DNA of 23,054 nt, taken from contig LSSL01000083.1 of the NCBI GenBank assembly GCA_001953115.1, positions 12,663-35,716 on the forward strand, given 5' to 3'. The notes under the pieces were generated by a model that ran no database searches, was not told the origin of the DNA, and saw only the letters and a list, made by a program, of their open reading frames with translations. The DNA comes from Smittium mucronatum. Lineage: Eukaryota; Kickxellomycota; Harpellomycetes; Harpellales; Legeriomycetaceae. Within the stretch, counting starts at the first letter, position 1; each line of letters opens with the position of its first letter. Below, in pieces: positions 11,172 to 20,484 of the stretch. Both the position numbers and the translations under genes were made by a program.

Positions 11172-12341
11172 TTACATTTTAAAGAAATTCCCTCTATATA
11201 TTTCATCCGGAATATTTTCAATATCTGAAACCTTGTATTCTACATTCGGACTTAATTCTATTATGGATACTCTTGATTTTTTATGTTTTTTTGGCAAAGG
11301 TTGAAGATCCCCTCTATCACAAATGATTTCGTTATAGAGTTCCTTTTTTGGCATTTGGTTAGGGGCTTTTTCCATCTTGATGTTTATGGTTTGTGGTTGT
11401 TTTAGGGAGTCATAGTTAATGGAATCTTGAGAGAAAAATTTTTTAATTGGACTGGTAGTTATGGGTCTGTTAATGGTGTATTTAATTTCCAAAGTTTTGA
11501 TAAGCTTTGAGGAAAACTTTGGGCTGATGTGGATTGGGCTCCTAATTTTAGTATTACGAATTTCAAGCTTTTTTTGATTGTTGTTTTTTGGAGGATTTGC
11601 AGTTGCAGTATCTATCCTTTGACAATCAAAGCTCGCTAGTTCGAAATCTAGATTCTTGACTGTGTGATTTTTCTGTATTACAGAAGCAGGAGTTTTTTGA
11701 AGTTGTCTAAATACAGAAAATTAAAAATTAATGATATTTTGGATTTATAAATTAAGAGCTAGTGTTATTGTTCTAATCATACTTGTTATCAGCCGTGGCT
11801 ATGGTTGGAAGTGTTTGAGTGGAAACAACTTTATTTCTACTGTTAAGTTTGCCAAACTTTACCGGATTTTTTTTGTAATAATTAGTGGTTAAGGTTTTTT
11901 TATTTTTGGAGAGTACTTTATCCGCATATTTAGGCAAAAGTGCTAGAGTGATAAGAAATATTATTAATGGGTGTTTAATAATTGTTTTTTTTTTGGAGGT
12001 GTGATTTACCATTATTTTTCTTGTTCTCTATTGTACGAGTACCACCAGTTGGGCTTCTGGTGTTTGTGTTTATTTGAGGTTGAAGGTTTTCGTCGTTTGA
12101 GTACTGAGATATCTTCCCTATTTTAGCAAAAAATTTCAAGAAAAAATCTAGAAAGGGGGGAGGGGGGAGGGGGGGAGAAAGGCTGAATATTTGACTACTT
12201 ACAATCAGACAAAATGGTTTTTGAGGGGCATCTTTGAATTCTCCTTGATTGACCATTTGCCCTGGATGAACCAATTGTTCCCATAATATTCTTTCTGAAA
12301 GGATCAATTAACAAACTTGATATGGTCTCAAAAATATCCAT
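11172..12341 (-). CDS. Unrecognised lysine-rich protein (four exons, 323 residues)
   Basis: I do not recognise a family. The model joins 12341-12203, 12147-12010, 11942-11783 and 11706-11172 with phases 1, 1 and 2 all matching; in-frame stops just after each donor require the splicing. The ATG (start MDIFETISSLL) has an in-frame stop upstream. The protein is rich in Lys, Asn, Ser and Thr, has no membrane segment or signal peptide, and is probably largely disordered. A short better-ordered segment is KKSRVSIIELSPNVEYKV near the C-terminus, before the final acidic DIENIPDEIY. The first intron has two in-frame acceptors 30 bases apart, so a ten-residue insert (FLKFFAKIGK region) may be optional. 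The gene is convergent with ECM29. A cell-cycle or chromosome-associated role (a securin-like layout, for instance) crossed my mind from composition only and is not supported. Existence of the gene is likelier than the exact N-terminal exon. Confidence 0.55.
12155..12175 (+). repeat. G6-A-G6-A-G7 tract, possible G-quadruplex
   Basis: Three G runs of 6, 6 and 7 separated by single A residues lie on the plus strand. On the transcribed (minus) strand they form the C-rich pyrimidine tract directly before the acceptor of intron 1 of the 323-residue protein gene. Such G runs are very unusual in DNA this AT-rich and could fold into a quadruplex on the template strand. Confidence 0.8.
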
Positions 12342-13341
12342 AAATATTTAAGAGTGGTTATAGACTATTATGAAGGGTTAGAAATTAGTTAGTGCTGTGA
12401 ATAAGAAAAGGGATACAAATCATGAAAATTAATAATTATAAAAAATATTGGAAGTGTTACATTGGGGTTTATATACAGTTTATTCTGTGGCGGGATAAGT
12501 GGGGTGAATTCCTTTTATAAACCATGAAGATATTTAAAGTGAAATAAAAAACAAGCTTTAATCAGATCTGGAAAAAAAACGTCAATACCCAAAATGTACT
12601 TATTAGGCACTTATAAATTTATTGAAAAGGACTTTATTTTACGCAAAAACTGATGTCAAAAAACACTATGCTCCAAAAAAGAAATGACATAAAAATAGAG
12701 TTATGAAAATTGCGTTGAAAAAGTGGTTATATATACATATATGTGGGATCCCAATGGCCGAAGAAAGTGGTAGTACGAAGAAAATATATTTTCAAATATA
12801 TTCAAGCAGATTTGGGATAATTGGATTATACATCCAGATTTTTATAATAAATGCTATTATGTTTTATCTACATGATTATGTAGATCGGGCTAATTTTTGA
12901 AAAAAACGTTAACCATTAAAGATTGAATAAATGACAATCTAATGAAAAAATAAAATATTTTATGGGATATAGTGAATACTGAGTTTAAAAAGATTTTGAT
13001 GGCTGTAAAGCATATATGATCAACTCTAAAAATTTAGAGAATATACCAAACCTTTGATTTATGTGATAATTAGAACCAGAAAAAAATTAAAGCATAGAAG
13101 ATGTGCAACACAAATCGAGGCATTTATTATAATCCTGGGAAGACAGAAATTGATTTTTTATTTCGATTATAGTGGAGGGGGGTTGGAAAATAGATCTAAA
13201 AAAGGGGAGGGTGACATAAAAAAATAAAATGATCTAATCTTAATTTGGGGTTGGAAAAGGAGACACGTGAAAGAAGTATTGGGGAAATCGGGGATGAAGG
13301 AGTGAAAGACATTTAAAGAGATGATAAAGATAATTGAGAGA
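12342..13341. other. Spacer between the 323-residue protein gene and the SPX-AstE/AspA gene
   Basis: This is the promoter side of the 323-residue protein gene and the 3' side of the SPX fusion gene. A 65-codon open frame at 12703-12900 (plus) has no recognisable family and no splice context, so I do not call it. Minus-strand AATAAA at 13157-13162, about 180 bases past the fusion gene's stop, is a candidate polyadenylation signal. A G6 run lies near 13175-13190. Confidence 0.45.
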
Positions 13342-15238
13342 TCACAAGTGACCATCATCAGATCTTCCTGGGAGGTGTTTCCCAATGATCCCAAGATGGA
13401 GGATGCGAGTTCCAGTTTGGCAAACGGGATCGAGTTGTTTTCCAATAACGATTCCATCTTCAGGAGCATAGTAATTTTCAACAAGAACACCAAAAACATC
13501 ATTGACATAAGCAATGACATTCCCTTTTTTGACCCAGGTATTGATCTCAGGAACAACGTAAAGAACACCGCCAGCTTTGGCAAAAATCCAGTAGCTTTTT
13601 GAGCACACAGTCGGGTCGTTTTCAGGGGCGCAGATATCTTCAGGGATCATTTTGAGATAGGAAAGAAAGTTGGTTACGCCAAGCAAAGCGTTTTTAACAA
13701 ATCTTTTCTGGAATCTTGATGGATCACCAATCTCGACGGTAATTGAAGGGATACCCAGGTTCATAGCAGAACCACGCAAAGATCCATCAGGACTAGTATT
13801 GTGTACAATTATTTGGGGATTTTGCAAAAGAGCCATTTTTCTAGTATTTTCATTGAGCAAATCAGCTCTCACGTATAGCGAGTTAGCTCGACCTCTGCTG
13901 GCTGTGTGGAGATCAAGCAAATATTCAAAATTCACAACGAGTTTATTAATTAAGCTGTAGGCCCAAGCTTGAGCTGATGACCCATCTTCTCGACCAGGCA
14001 TTACTCGATTCAGATCGGTTCCGTCAGAAAATCCACGTTGTGACAGGTTGTATCCAGGAGAATTGGCGACAGGTAAGGCAACCAGTGTACCAATTAATTT
14101 GTTGGTATCGATTTCAGTGAACAATCGATGGATTAGAGGTATGCCATTCAGCTCGTTTCCATGGAGAGCGGCAGTGATCCCGACTATTGGGCCATCAAAC
14201 TGACCTCTAGCAACAATGACAGGGACAGAAATATCCTTTCCGAGTCCATCCTGAGCAAGCGATACCCATACTCTGGAGATATGATTAACAGGAAATTCGC
14301 CTAAATCAAGTTTTGATAAAGTTCGTATTTCCTTAGAATCATAGTTAATGGGTGCGTGTGTAATAGCCCCCTGTTCAGCCAAGTTCATAGCCCGATAAAA
14401 AGAAGAAGCAAAACCTTCTCTCCATAACTTTCTAGCCTCGCTGAGATCAGTTTCAGGAAGCTCAGAACTTACAAATTGGAAAGCTGTAGCTTCCTCCCAT
14501 AACTTGGCTTGAAAATCTGTTCCAGCGGCTTTGTCTGCTTTTTTCAGAATTTTTCTGATGGCAGTAATATTTAGTCTATCAAACTCTATTTTAAAAAAAT
14601 AAGAGAGATGCTCTAGAATTCTACGTTTCTTACTTATTTAAAAATTAAATCAAACTAAATACCAATCAAGTTTTCAATGTTGACAATTAAGTGAGAAAGC
14701 CGTTCATTCCTGTGATTTATGTGAAAAAAGAATTATTGAATGAAAGTGAAGTTTAAAAATATCTTAAAAACAGGAAGGATAGAGATAAGAAAATAGAAAA
14801 TAATATTACTGAGCCAAAATCAAGTGCTTACCAACTGTCGAAAGCCTCGATATCTTTGATTTCTGAAATCTAAACAATAAACGAGATATTTTTTAAAGAA
14901 AATTCAAGAGGATAGCCTTTTAGAAACTTTAATAAACGAGATGTATGGAAGGAAAAAGATCGCAAAAAAAAGGGGGGGGTGTTATAGGGGAGAATGGTAG
15001 TGGGGAAGAAAAGTACCTGTTTCCTTAATATCTCAAACTTGGTGGTAAAATCATCAATTATGACGGTGTAATGCTTTTCGACTTTAACAAGTTCGGCCCT
15101 GAAAGCTTCTACAAAGTTATCTATGCTGGAACCGTTAGAACTGAATTTTTGGATTTCATCCTTAAGGCTTTTATAGTCCAAGTAGTTTTCCCTCCATTCA
15201 GGGAGGACTTTCAAAGACATTTGCAATTCAAGCTTCAT
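13342..15238 (-). CDS. SPX domain fused to AstE/AspA-type zinc deacylase
   Basis: The model has four exons (15238-15017, 14869-14832, 14709-14663, 14612-13342), 525 residues, phases 0, 2, 1. Residues 1 to about 150 form an SPX domain: start MKLELQMSLKVLPEWRENYL, the helix Y-x-x-Y-K-x-L-K at 19-26, coiled helices, and LNITAIRKILKKADKAAG at 116-133, holding the lysine cluster K123, K126, K127, K130. SPX domains bind inositol pyrophosphates and report phosphate status. From about 205 onward is an M14-like metallo-deacylase of the succinylglutamate desuccinylase/aspartoacylase family: zinc ligands in LHGNE (His253, Glu256) and DLH (His338), DLNR at 302-305 for substrate binding, catalytic Glu396 in ITVEIGDP, and the C-terminal beta domain (WIFAKAGGVLYVV to the end). 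The joining segment and the whole enzyme lie in one uninterrupted exon, so the fusion is not an annotation artefact. There is no membrane segment or targeting signal, so it is probably cytosolic. The substrate is unknown. I know of no standard SPX family with this partner. Confidence 0.93.
14972..14979 (+). repeat. G8 run within intron 1 of the SPX fusion gene
   Basis: Eight consecutive G residues, followed by G4 at 14987-14990 and G4 at 15002-15005, lie inside the intron 14870-15016. They read as C runs in the transcript and could support a quadruplex on the template strand. Confidence 0.6.
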
Positions 15239-15560
15239 TATTTTTACCAGACAACAGCGTTAGTAGAAAAGTGGGAAGAACAGGTAGCAGTGAGAATTAT
15301 AAAAAGGTATGACGAAGCTGGTTAAATAAGGCGATAAAAGTGAGGGATAACTTGCACTAGCATCATATACACCACCACTACTCTTTATTCTTGGTATTTG
15401 AGCAAAAATAAATAACAACTCAGTTCTTTTCCCATTTCTGTAAAGCATATGCGCCAACGAATCAAGTCAACACTGCATGTTGATTATCCACTCTCGCTTG
15501 CTTAAACTGAGACTAAATGCTATGTTCCCCTGATTAGAGATCAAATGACATCAATTTTTT
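15239..15560. other. Proximal upstream region of the SPX fusion gene
   Basis: This stretch should contain the promoter and 5' untranslated region of the minus-strand SPX gene. A weak TATA-like ATTATA/TATAAT core at about 15296-15302 lies some 60 bases before the start codon. No open frame is convincing. Confidence 0.4.
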
Positions 15561-15608
15561 TTAAAAAGCCATCTATTTATTCTTTATATTTACATAAAAC
15601 GCCATACT

Positions 15609-15994
15609 TTAGTGCCAACAAGTGCAGCCATTCTTGCACATGCCATCCATAATATCTCCAATACGCCAATATTCACTCATTTCTGTCTCTTCACTTTAAT
15701 CGCCAAAACATTCTCCTCCCCAACACCTCTAACAACCTCACTGCTCTTCAACAGCCTTCGCTAAACAAACACCATCCTTTGCCTATAATCCGCATTTTTT
15801 CCAACCACATTATGTACCATCTCTTTAGTCTTGGCTATATGCCCCATCACTTCTGATCCATCCAAACATAAACCACGTCCGTACTACTTTGATCTTTGCT
15901 TCTTTCTCACTGGACATCGACCTTTATTATCGAACACAAACCCGCAAAATAAATCCCTTTTCAGAGTCTCAACATTGATGCTCTTGTAATTAAA
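15609..15994 (-). pseudogene. Possible decayed gene: open frame broken by TAG codons and a frameshift
   Basis: On the minus strand one frame runs from 15994 to 15680 with only two internal stops (TAG at 15884-15886 and 15761-15763) before TGA at 15677-15679. It reads as protein-like pieces, for example ETLKRDLFCGFVFDNKGRCP, then GSEVMGHIAKTKEMVHNVVG, then EVVRGVGEENVLAIK. A switch of frame there leads to MSEYWRIGDIMDGMCKNGC and a TAA at 15609-15611, with AATAAA on the same strand at 15576-15581. The region is richer in G+C than its surroundings. I recognise no family. It may equally be a purine-rich stretch that has few stops by composition, so the call is tentative. Confidence 0.25.
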
Positions 15995-16543
15995 TTATAT
16001 CTGAGTCCAATAGGTGAATGCTCTTTGATCTACTTGATGCTGTAACAATATATTATACATACTGCTAATTATTTCGAATGTGTTAAATCAATTATTATTT
16101 TTCGTATTTCCGGAGTGGCTACACATAATAATGTTATATTACCGCCAAATCTTATTGATGCTTAGTTTTCGCATCACAATGGAATAAAAATAGCTCCGCC
16201 ATAAATAAATATTTAAAATCACTTTAAATTTCATAATCCGCAAAAATAAAATTTTCTTAAATCACCACCTCAAGAAATATAAAATTTAAATAAATCCAAA
16301 TTTAGTTTGTACACAGATACCAAAACGTTACATAAACTTAGGAAAAAAATAACTAAAGTGATACCAGCAAGTATATCAAAAAATTAGGCTAATATGGACA
16401 AAATAATAGTTGAATTAAACATAATCTGCTAAACCACCAAATACATAAACAAAATTCATTTAAAGGGGGTTCAATTTGTTTAATATTTGACAAATAAATA
16501 CCATTAAAAATATATATAAGCTAGATAATAGTAATCATATGGA
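15995..16543. other. AT-rich spacer downstream of the acyl-CoA dehydrogenase gene
   Basis: This stretch should hold the 3' untranslated region of the dehydrogenase, which stops at 16544 on the minus strand. I see no open frame, repeat or RNA gene in it. Confidence 0.5.
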
Positions 16544-18414
16544 TTAGAGCTTGGAGGCATGGCGAGCCTTATACTTTTTAACCTCGTTTCTGCCCAATTG
16601 TTCAAGATGTACTTCATCGGGACCTAAGAATAATGAGATACCATGTTAAAAATTGAAAGGAGCAACAAAATATATAAAATTTTAAATCTTTTACTTGTTT
16701 AATATATAAAAAAAAGTACTAACCATCAGCGATTCTCAAGGTTCTGACTCCGGCGTACATTCCTGCAAGAGGAGTATCCTGACCAACACCCATAGCACCA
16801 TGTAGCTGGATCGCTCGGTCAATAACACCCAATGTGATTGCGGGAACTGCTACTTTAGCCATTGCGATTTCGGCCTTTGATTTACTAGCACCCTTAGTGT
16901 CAACAGCGTGTGCTGCAGAAAGTACAAGTAATCTGGCAGATTCAATTTCAATACGTGATTTGGCAATCCATTCAAGGACCACCCCTCTTGAGGACAATGG
17001 GATTCCTTGAATTTCGCGACTTATAGCCCTACCAACCATAGTATCAAGAGCTCTTTCGGCTTGTCCAAGAGCTCTCATAGCATGATGCAAGCGACCTACA
17101 AAAATAATATTCAATTTTAAAAACATAACCTTAACTTAAATACCGCAAATATAGTTGACATAAATGTAACTTTCATAGTAACATATGAAACAACTAATAC
17201 ATACTTTAAATAACTCAACTACATTACATCATAAAATTATATAATGGAAAACTTATTTACCTGGTCCAAGTCTTCCCTGGATGATTTCGAATCCACGACC
17301 CTCACCCAAAACCATATTTTCGGTAGGGATGAACACATTATCGAAAACAACTTCGCAATGACCACCGTGATCAGCATCATCATAACCAAAGACGGTCAAT
17401 GGACGCACTACAGTTACTCCAGGAGTATCAGCAGGAACAATAACAACACTATGTTGTTTATGAATCTGTTGGAGACCAATGTTATTAGGATCTCTCATAA
17501 GCTCTTCATTTGATTTTCCTGATCTGACCATCACAATGAAAACTTTGCATCTGGGGCCACCAGCACCAGATATCCACCATTTTTTTCCATCAACAATGTA
17601 GCCACCTTGCACTTTCTTCAAGGAGCAACTAATATTAGTGGCATTAGAAGAGGGGACTGCAGGTTCAGTCATAGCAAAAGCACTTCTAATCTTTCCCTCC
17701 ATCAAGGGAACCAACCACTTCTTCTTTTGAGCAGCATTACCATACTTGATCAAAACTTCCATGTTTCCGGTATCTGGAGCAGCACAATTAGTTGCCTAAA
17801 ACAAAAAACAAAAAAAAAACTTTGATTTAAAAACCTCAAAACGAAGAATATGAGCTGAGAACCGACAAAGACGCTTGAAAAGGATAGAAAAAAACGAATA
17901 ATTACGCTAGGAGCCAGATGAATGGATCTACCCATAATTTCGCACAAATGAGCATACTCGTAGTTGGTGAGACCTGGACTTTCGGGATATTCCTTAGGGA
18001 TGAACAAGTTCCACAAGCCTAAGCTTCTGGCTTTAATTTTCAATTCTTCGAGAATTGGTGGTATTGCCTGTGTCAATTTTCCGAAGCAGATACAAAGCAA
18101 TAAAAACAAAAGTTAAAAAAATAAGACTTTATTGGGCGAAGTTATAAAAGAAAATCGAATGAGAATCAATATTACCTGCCATCTTTGAGCGCCTTGACCA
18201 AACTCACGTGCGAATCTTTCCTCATTAGGAACACAATCCTCCTACAAAAATAAAGAATAAATTAATTTAGAAAAAGTAAGATAAATATAGATACATAGAG
18301 AACTTGAAGACTGGAAAGAATAGTTTGAAATCTAAAATATAAAGAACTCACATTGACGAATTTCGTCAAGACTTCAACAAGCTTCTGTGCTCTGGGAGAT
18401 AGTTCGGGAAGCAT
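16544..18414 (-). CDS. Peroxisomal acyl-CoA dehydrogenase, ACAD10/11-like
   Basis: A flavoenzyme that removes two hydrogens from the alpha-beta bond of fatty acyl-CoA, the first step of beta-oxidation. The model has six exons: 18414-18352, 18241-18176, 18067-17906, 17795-17261, 17095-16724, 16623-16544 (425 residues, phases 0, 0, 0, 1, 1). Family landmarks are [10 protein letters not shown] at 103-112, the flavin-binding segments FAMTEP at 137-142 and WWISGAG at 170-176, GRLGPGR at 271-277, [16 protein letters not shown], and IADGPDEVH at the end of exon 5 and start of exon 6. In the ACAD10/11 branch the catalytic base corresponds to Asp399 of ADG rather than Glu. The last residues are HASKL, so the C-terminus is a canonical SKL type 1 peroxisomal targeting signal. 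No mitochondrial presequence is evident (start [10 protein letters not shown]). Length fits a single ACAD domain without the aminoglycoside-phosphotransferase-like or hydrolase domains found in animal ACAD10/11. Confidence 0.95.
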
Positions 18415-18560
18415 TTCTTAATATTACTACGAAATCTTGTTTTGCTAATACTACGATATGGATAAAAGAAAGGAGACGATGTAAATATAAAACTTTCAAG
18501 ACCTTTCTCTTATTTATAAGAACTGCCTGAAAAAAAATATAACTATTTATTCGGGTCCAC
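18415..18560 (-). promoter_or_regulatory. Core promoter region of the acyl-CoA dehydrogenase gene
   Basis: On the minus strand TATAAATA occurs at 18511-18518, about 97 bases before the start codon, a reasonable position for a TATA box. No other element can be assigned with confidence. Confidence 0.4.
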
Positions 18561-19330
18561 TTTTAGCTTGGAATTTCTTCAATCTTTTGCCAATTTTGAT
18601 CTCAAATATTTAAAGTGGATCCGAGGTTCCTTTTTTCACTATTGGCTACAGCCCGGACATAAATTATGCAATTTCAGGGGGTTGATGGAACGGCTCAATT
18701 ATATTCCACCTCATATGGTCTGATTTATTTCCAATTATCTTAACTCATAAAGGAACTCACTTTCAAACACGCTAATTCTTTCTAAAAATACCCTATCCTG
18801 GCCTATTCCATTTCAATTGGCCACCTTCCCTATTTCTGACAAATGGAAATATCCTTTATTGTCTTTTATCAACGATTTTCAATGCATAGCGCCAATCACA
18901 TTCCATTATCTATTCCAATTTCCCCTAAATCGCCCATTTACTCAGCGCCAATAATCCGACTTGCCTATAGAATTATCCCTCAACTAGCTATTATTTTACG
19001 CAGTCCCAAACCATATGCTATTTTTCTATGTTTTTTTGGTAATTAGGCGAAAATATCCCGAAATATATGATTCAGTTCCCGAAAGTTCCTGAATCTTAGA
19101 TATTAAACCATCCACATTTCAAAAACTGAGCTCAGCTTTTCCAAGCTGTTCAGCCACCCATCATCCACCTCAGCACTAACTTGAAGCTGTAAACCCATTC
19201 CCCGTTATAAGAAAGATATATTTGACTCTGGTCATTTCCTCTCCGATTCTCTTTCAGTCCTTGTCCACCCATACCATTCACCACTCCTCCTCTCATCCAC
19301 CTCGTTTTTCTATTTATTCCCAAAAAAAAA
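18561..19330. other. Pyrimidine-rich distal upstream region, no gene seen
   Basis: The plus strand is strongly C-rich and G-poor here, most clearly at 19141-19320, so the strand that reads toward the dehydrogenase gene is purine-rich. Open frames at 18843-19046 (plus) and 19150-19341 (minus) show no family features. It ends with an A run at 19321-19336. Confidence 0.45.
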
Positions 19331-20460
19331 AAAAAAATCAAGGGGACTTTATTTTATGAAACCTTTCCATATATTAAATCTTGAAACCTCTTAAATGGTT
19401 TAATCACAATAATTTCGTCTACCCCCTTTTAATGATGAAACTCAGGTAATAGCCTGTTTTTCTATATTTTAAAATATAGATGTCTTTGCTCAATAACTCT
19501 TCACATCCACTGGTATTTTTTCCGAATATACCAATATCCCACTCTCCTCACCTCATTTACAAGTCATTCAGCTTTTTTATTTCACCCGCCTTCAGTCTTT
19601 CTATATTATTTTAGTTTATTTTTTTAAAGGAACTGAAAATAATAGGTGTCAAACACACGCACCGAATTTTCGCATAGCATCTGGTTTTTACCCTTTATGA
19701 AAAAAAACTCTTGGCTTATAACAATTATTAAGACAACAAAACTTCTCAGATGTGATACGTTCTCCTTAAAACTTGTTGCCAATGTCCCAGATGATAACCT
19801 CTCTGTGTGTTATTTATATATGATGCTCATAACCATTACAGTGAATTCCTTTTATATGCAGATATAATAAATAGTGGATTTTTTTATTTATTGGAATAAT
19901 CTTCCGATATTTTTTTATTTTATATACTTGCCAAAAATATATTATCTTATTTTCTAAGATCATTAATTGAAACAATATCTCATCAGTCTATAAATCCAAT
20001 CATGGGATATAATTGAACTGAATTTATCTCCTTGAACTAATGCCCTCGGGATATGGAGCTGCTAGGTCGGCAGAGGGGAGTTGGGTGAAATTTTTTCTGA
20101 AAAATTTTCACTTTTTTTAATTATGTTTTTAGAACTTTTTATCAGCTTTAAAATAAATTTCCCTTAAAAAAAACTGTGTTTATATAGATATGTTTTTATT
20201 TATGGTTATTTTCAGGATTGAAGTCATTAGATGCTTTTTTCATTATAAAGTTCTATCCTGACAAGGCCTGTGACTTGAGTTTCGCCCAGGGTTATTCTTC
20301 CTTTTTTTGGATAATTTTCAAGCAATCAATGAATGTTTTTATTTTTGATTATGGAAAATATGATCTAAAGTTGAAAATTTTAGCAAATAACCATCCTCTT
20401 TTCATAAGTACTGTAACCCCCATCAAATATATTTCAATTGTAAATCACTCTCGATTTTTT
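19331..20460. other. AT-rich spacer with two doubtful open frames
   Basis: Open frames of 73 codons (19646-19867) and 83 codons (20218-20469) lie on the plus strand. The second is preceded by an acceptor-like TTATTTTCAG ending at 20216 and so might be a terminal exon, but I recognise neither and find no convincing partner exon. They are recorded only as possibilities. Confidence 0.2.
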
Positions 20461-20472
20461 TCTGTCTAAACA

Positions 20473-20484
20473 CCCCCCCCCCCC
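20473..20484 (+). repeat. C12 homopolymer
   Basis: Twelve consecutive C residues occur just after the stop of the 83-codon frame, in otherwise AT-rich DNA. Confidence 0.9.

Noticed and set aside
11172..12341. Identification of the 323-residue protein as a securin
   Set aside because: Only overall basic composition and one short resemblance suggested it; no clear destruction-box arrangement or conserved separase-binding segment is visible.
12703..12900. 65-codon plus-strand frame with a hydrophobic stretch
   Set aside because: AT-rich composition gives hydrophobic residues by chance; no splice partner, no family.
13321..13960. Plus-strand open frames opposite the deacylase
   Set aside because: Antisense shadows of a conserved coding exon.
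14581..14869. Alternative splicing model joining the exon at 14832 directly to a site near 14594 or 14632
   Set aside because: These need a weak donor or a poor AAG acceptor; the model with the small exon 14709-14663 uses good sites, keeps phase and yields a continuous SPX helix.
13342..15238. The SPX and deacylase parts being two adjacent genes
   Set aside because: The last SPX helices (LNITAIRKILKK) and the enzyme share one uninterrupted 1271-base exon.
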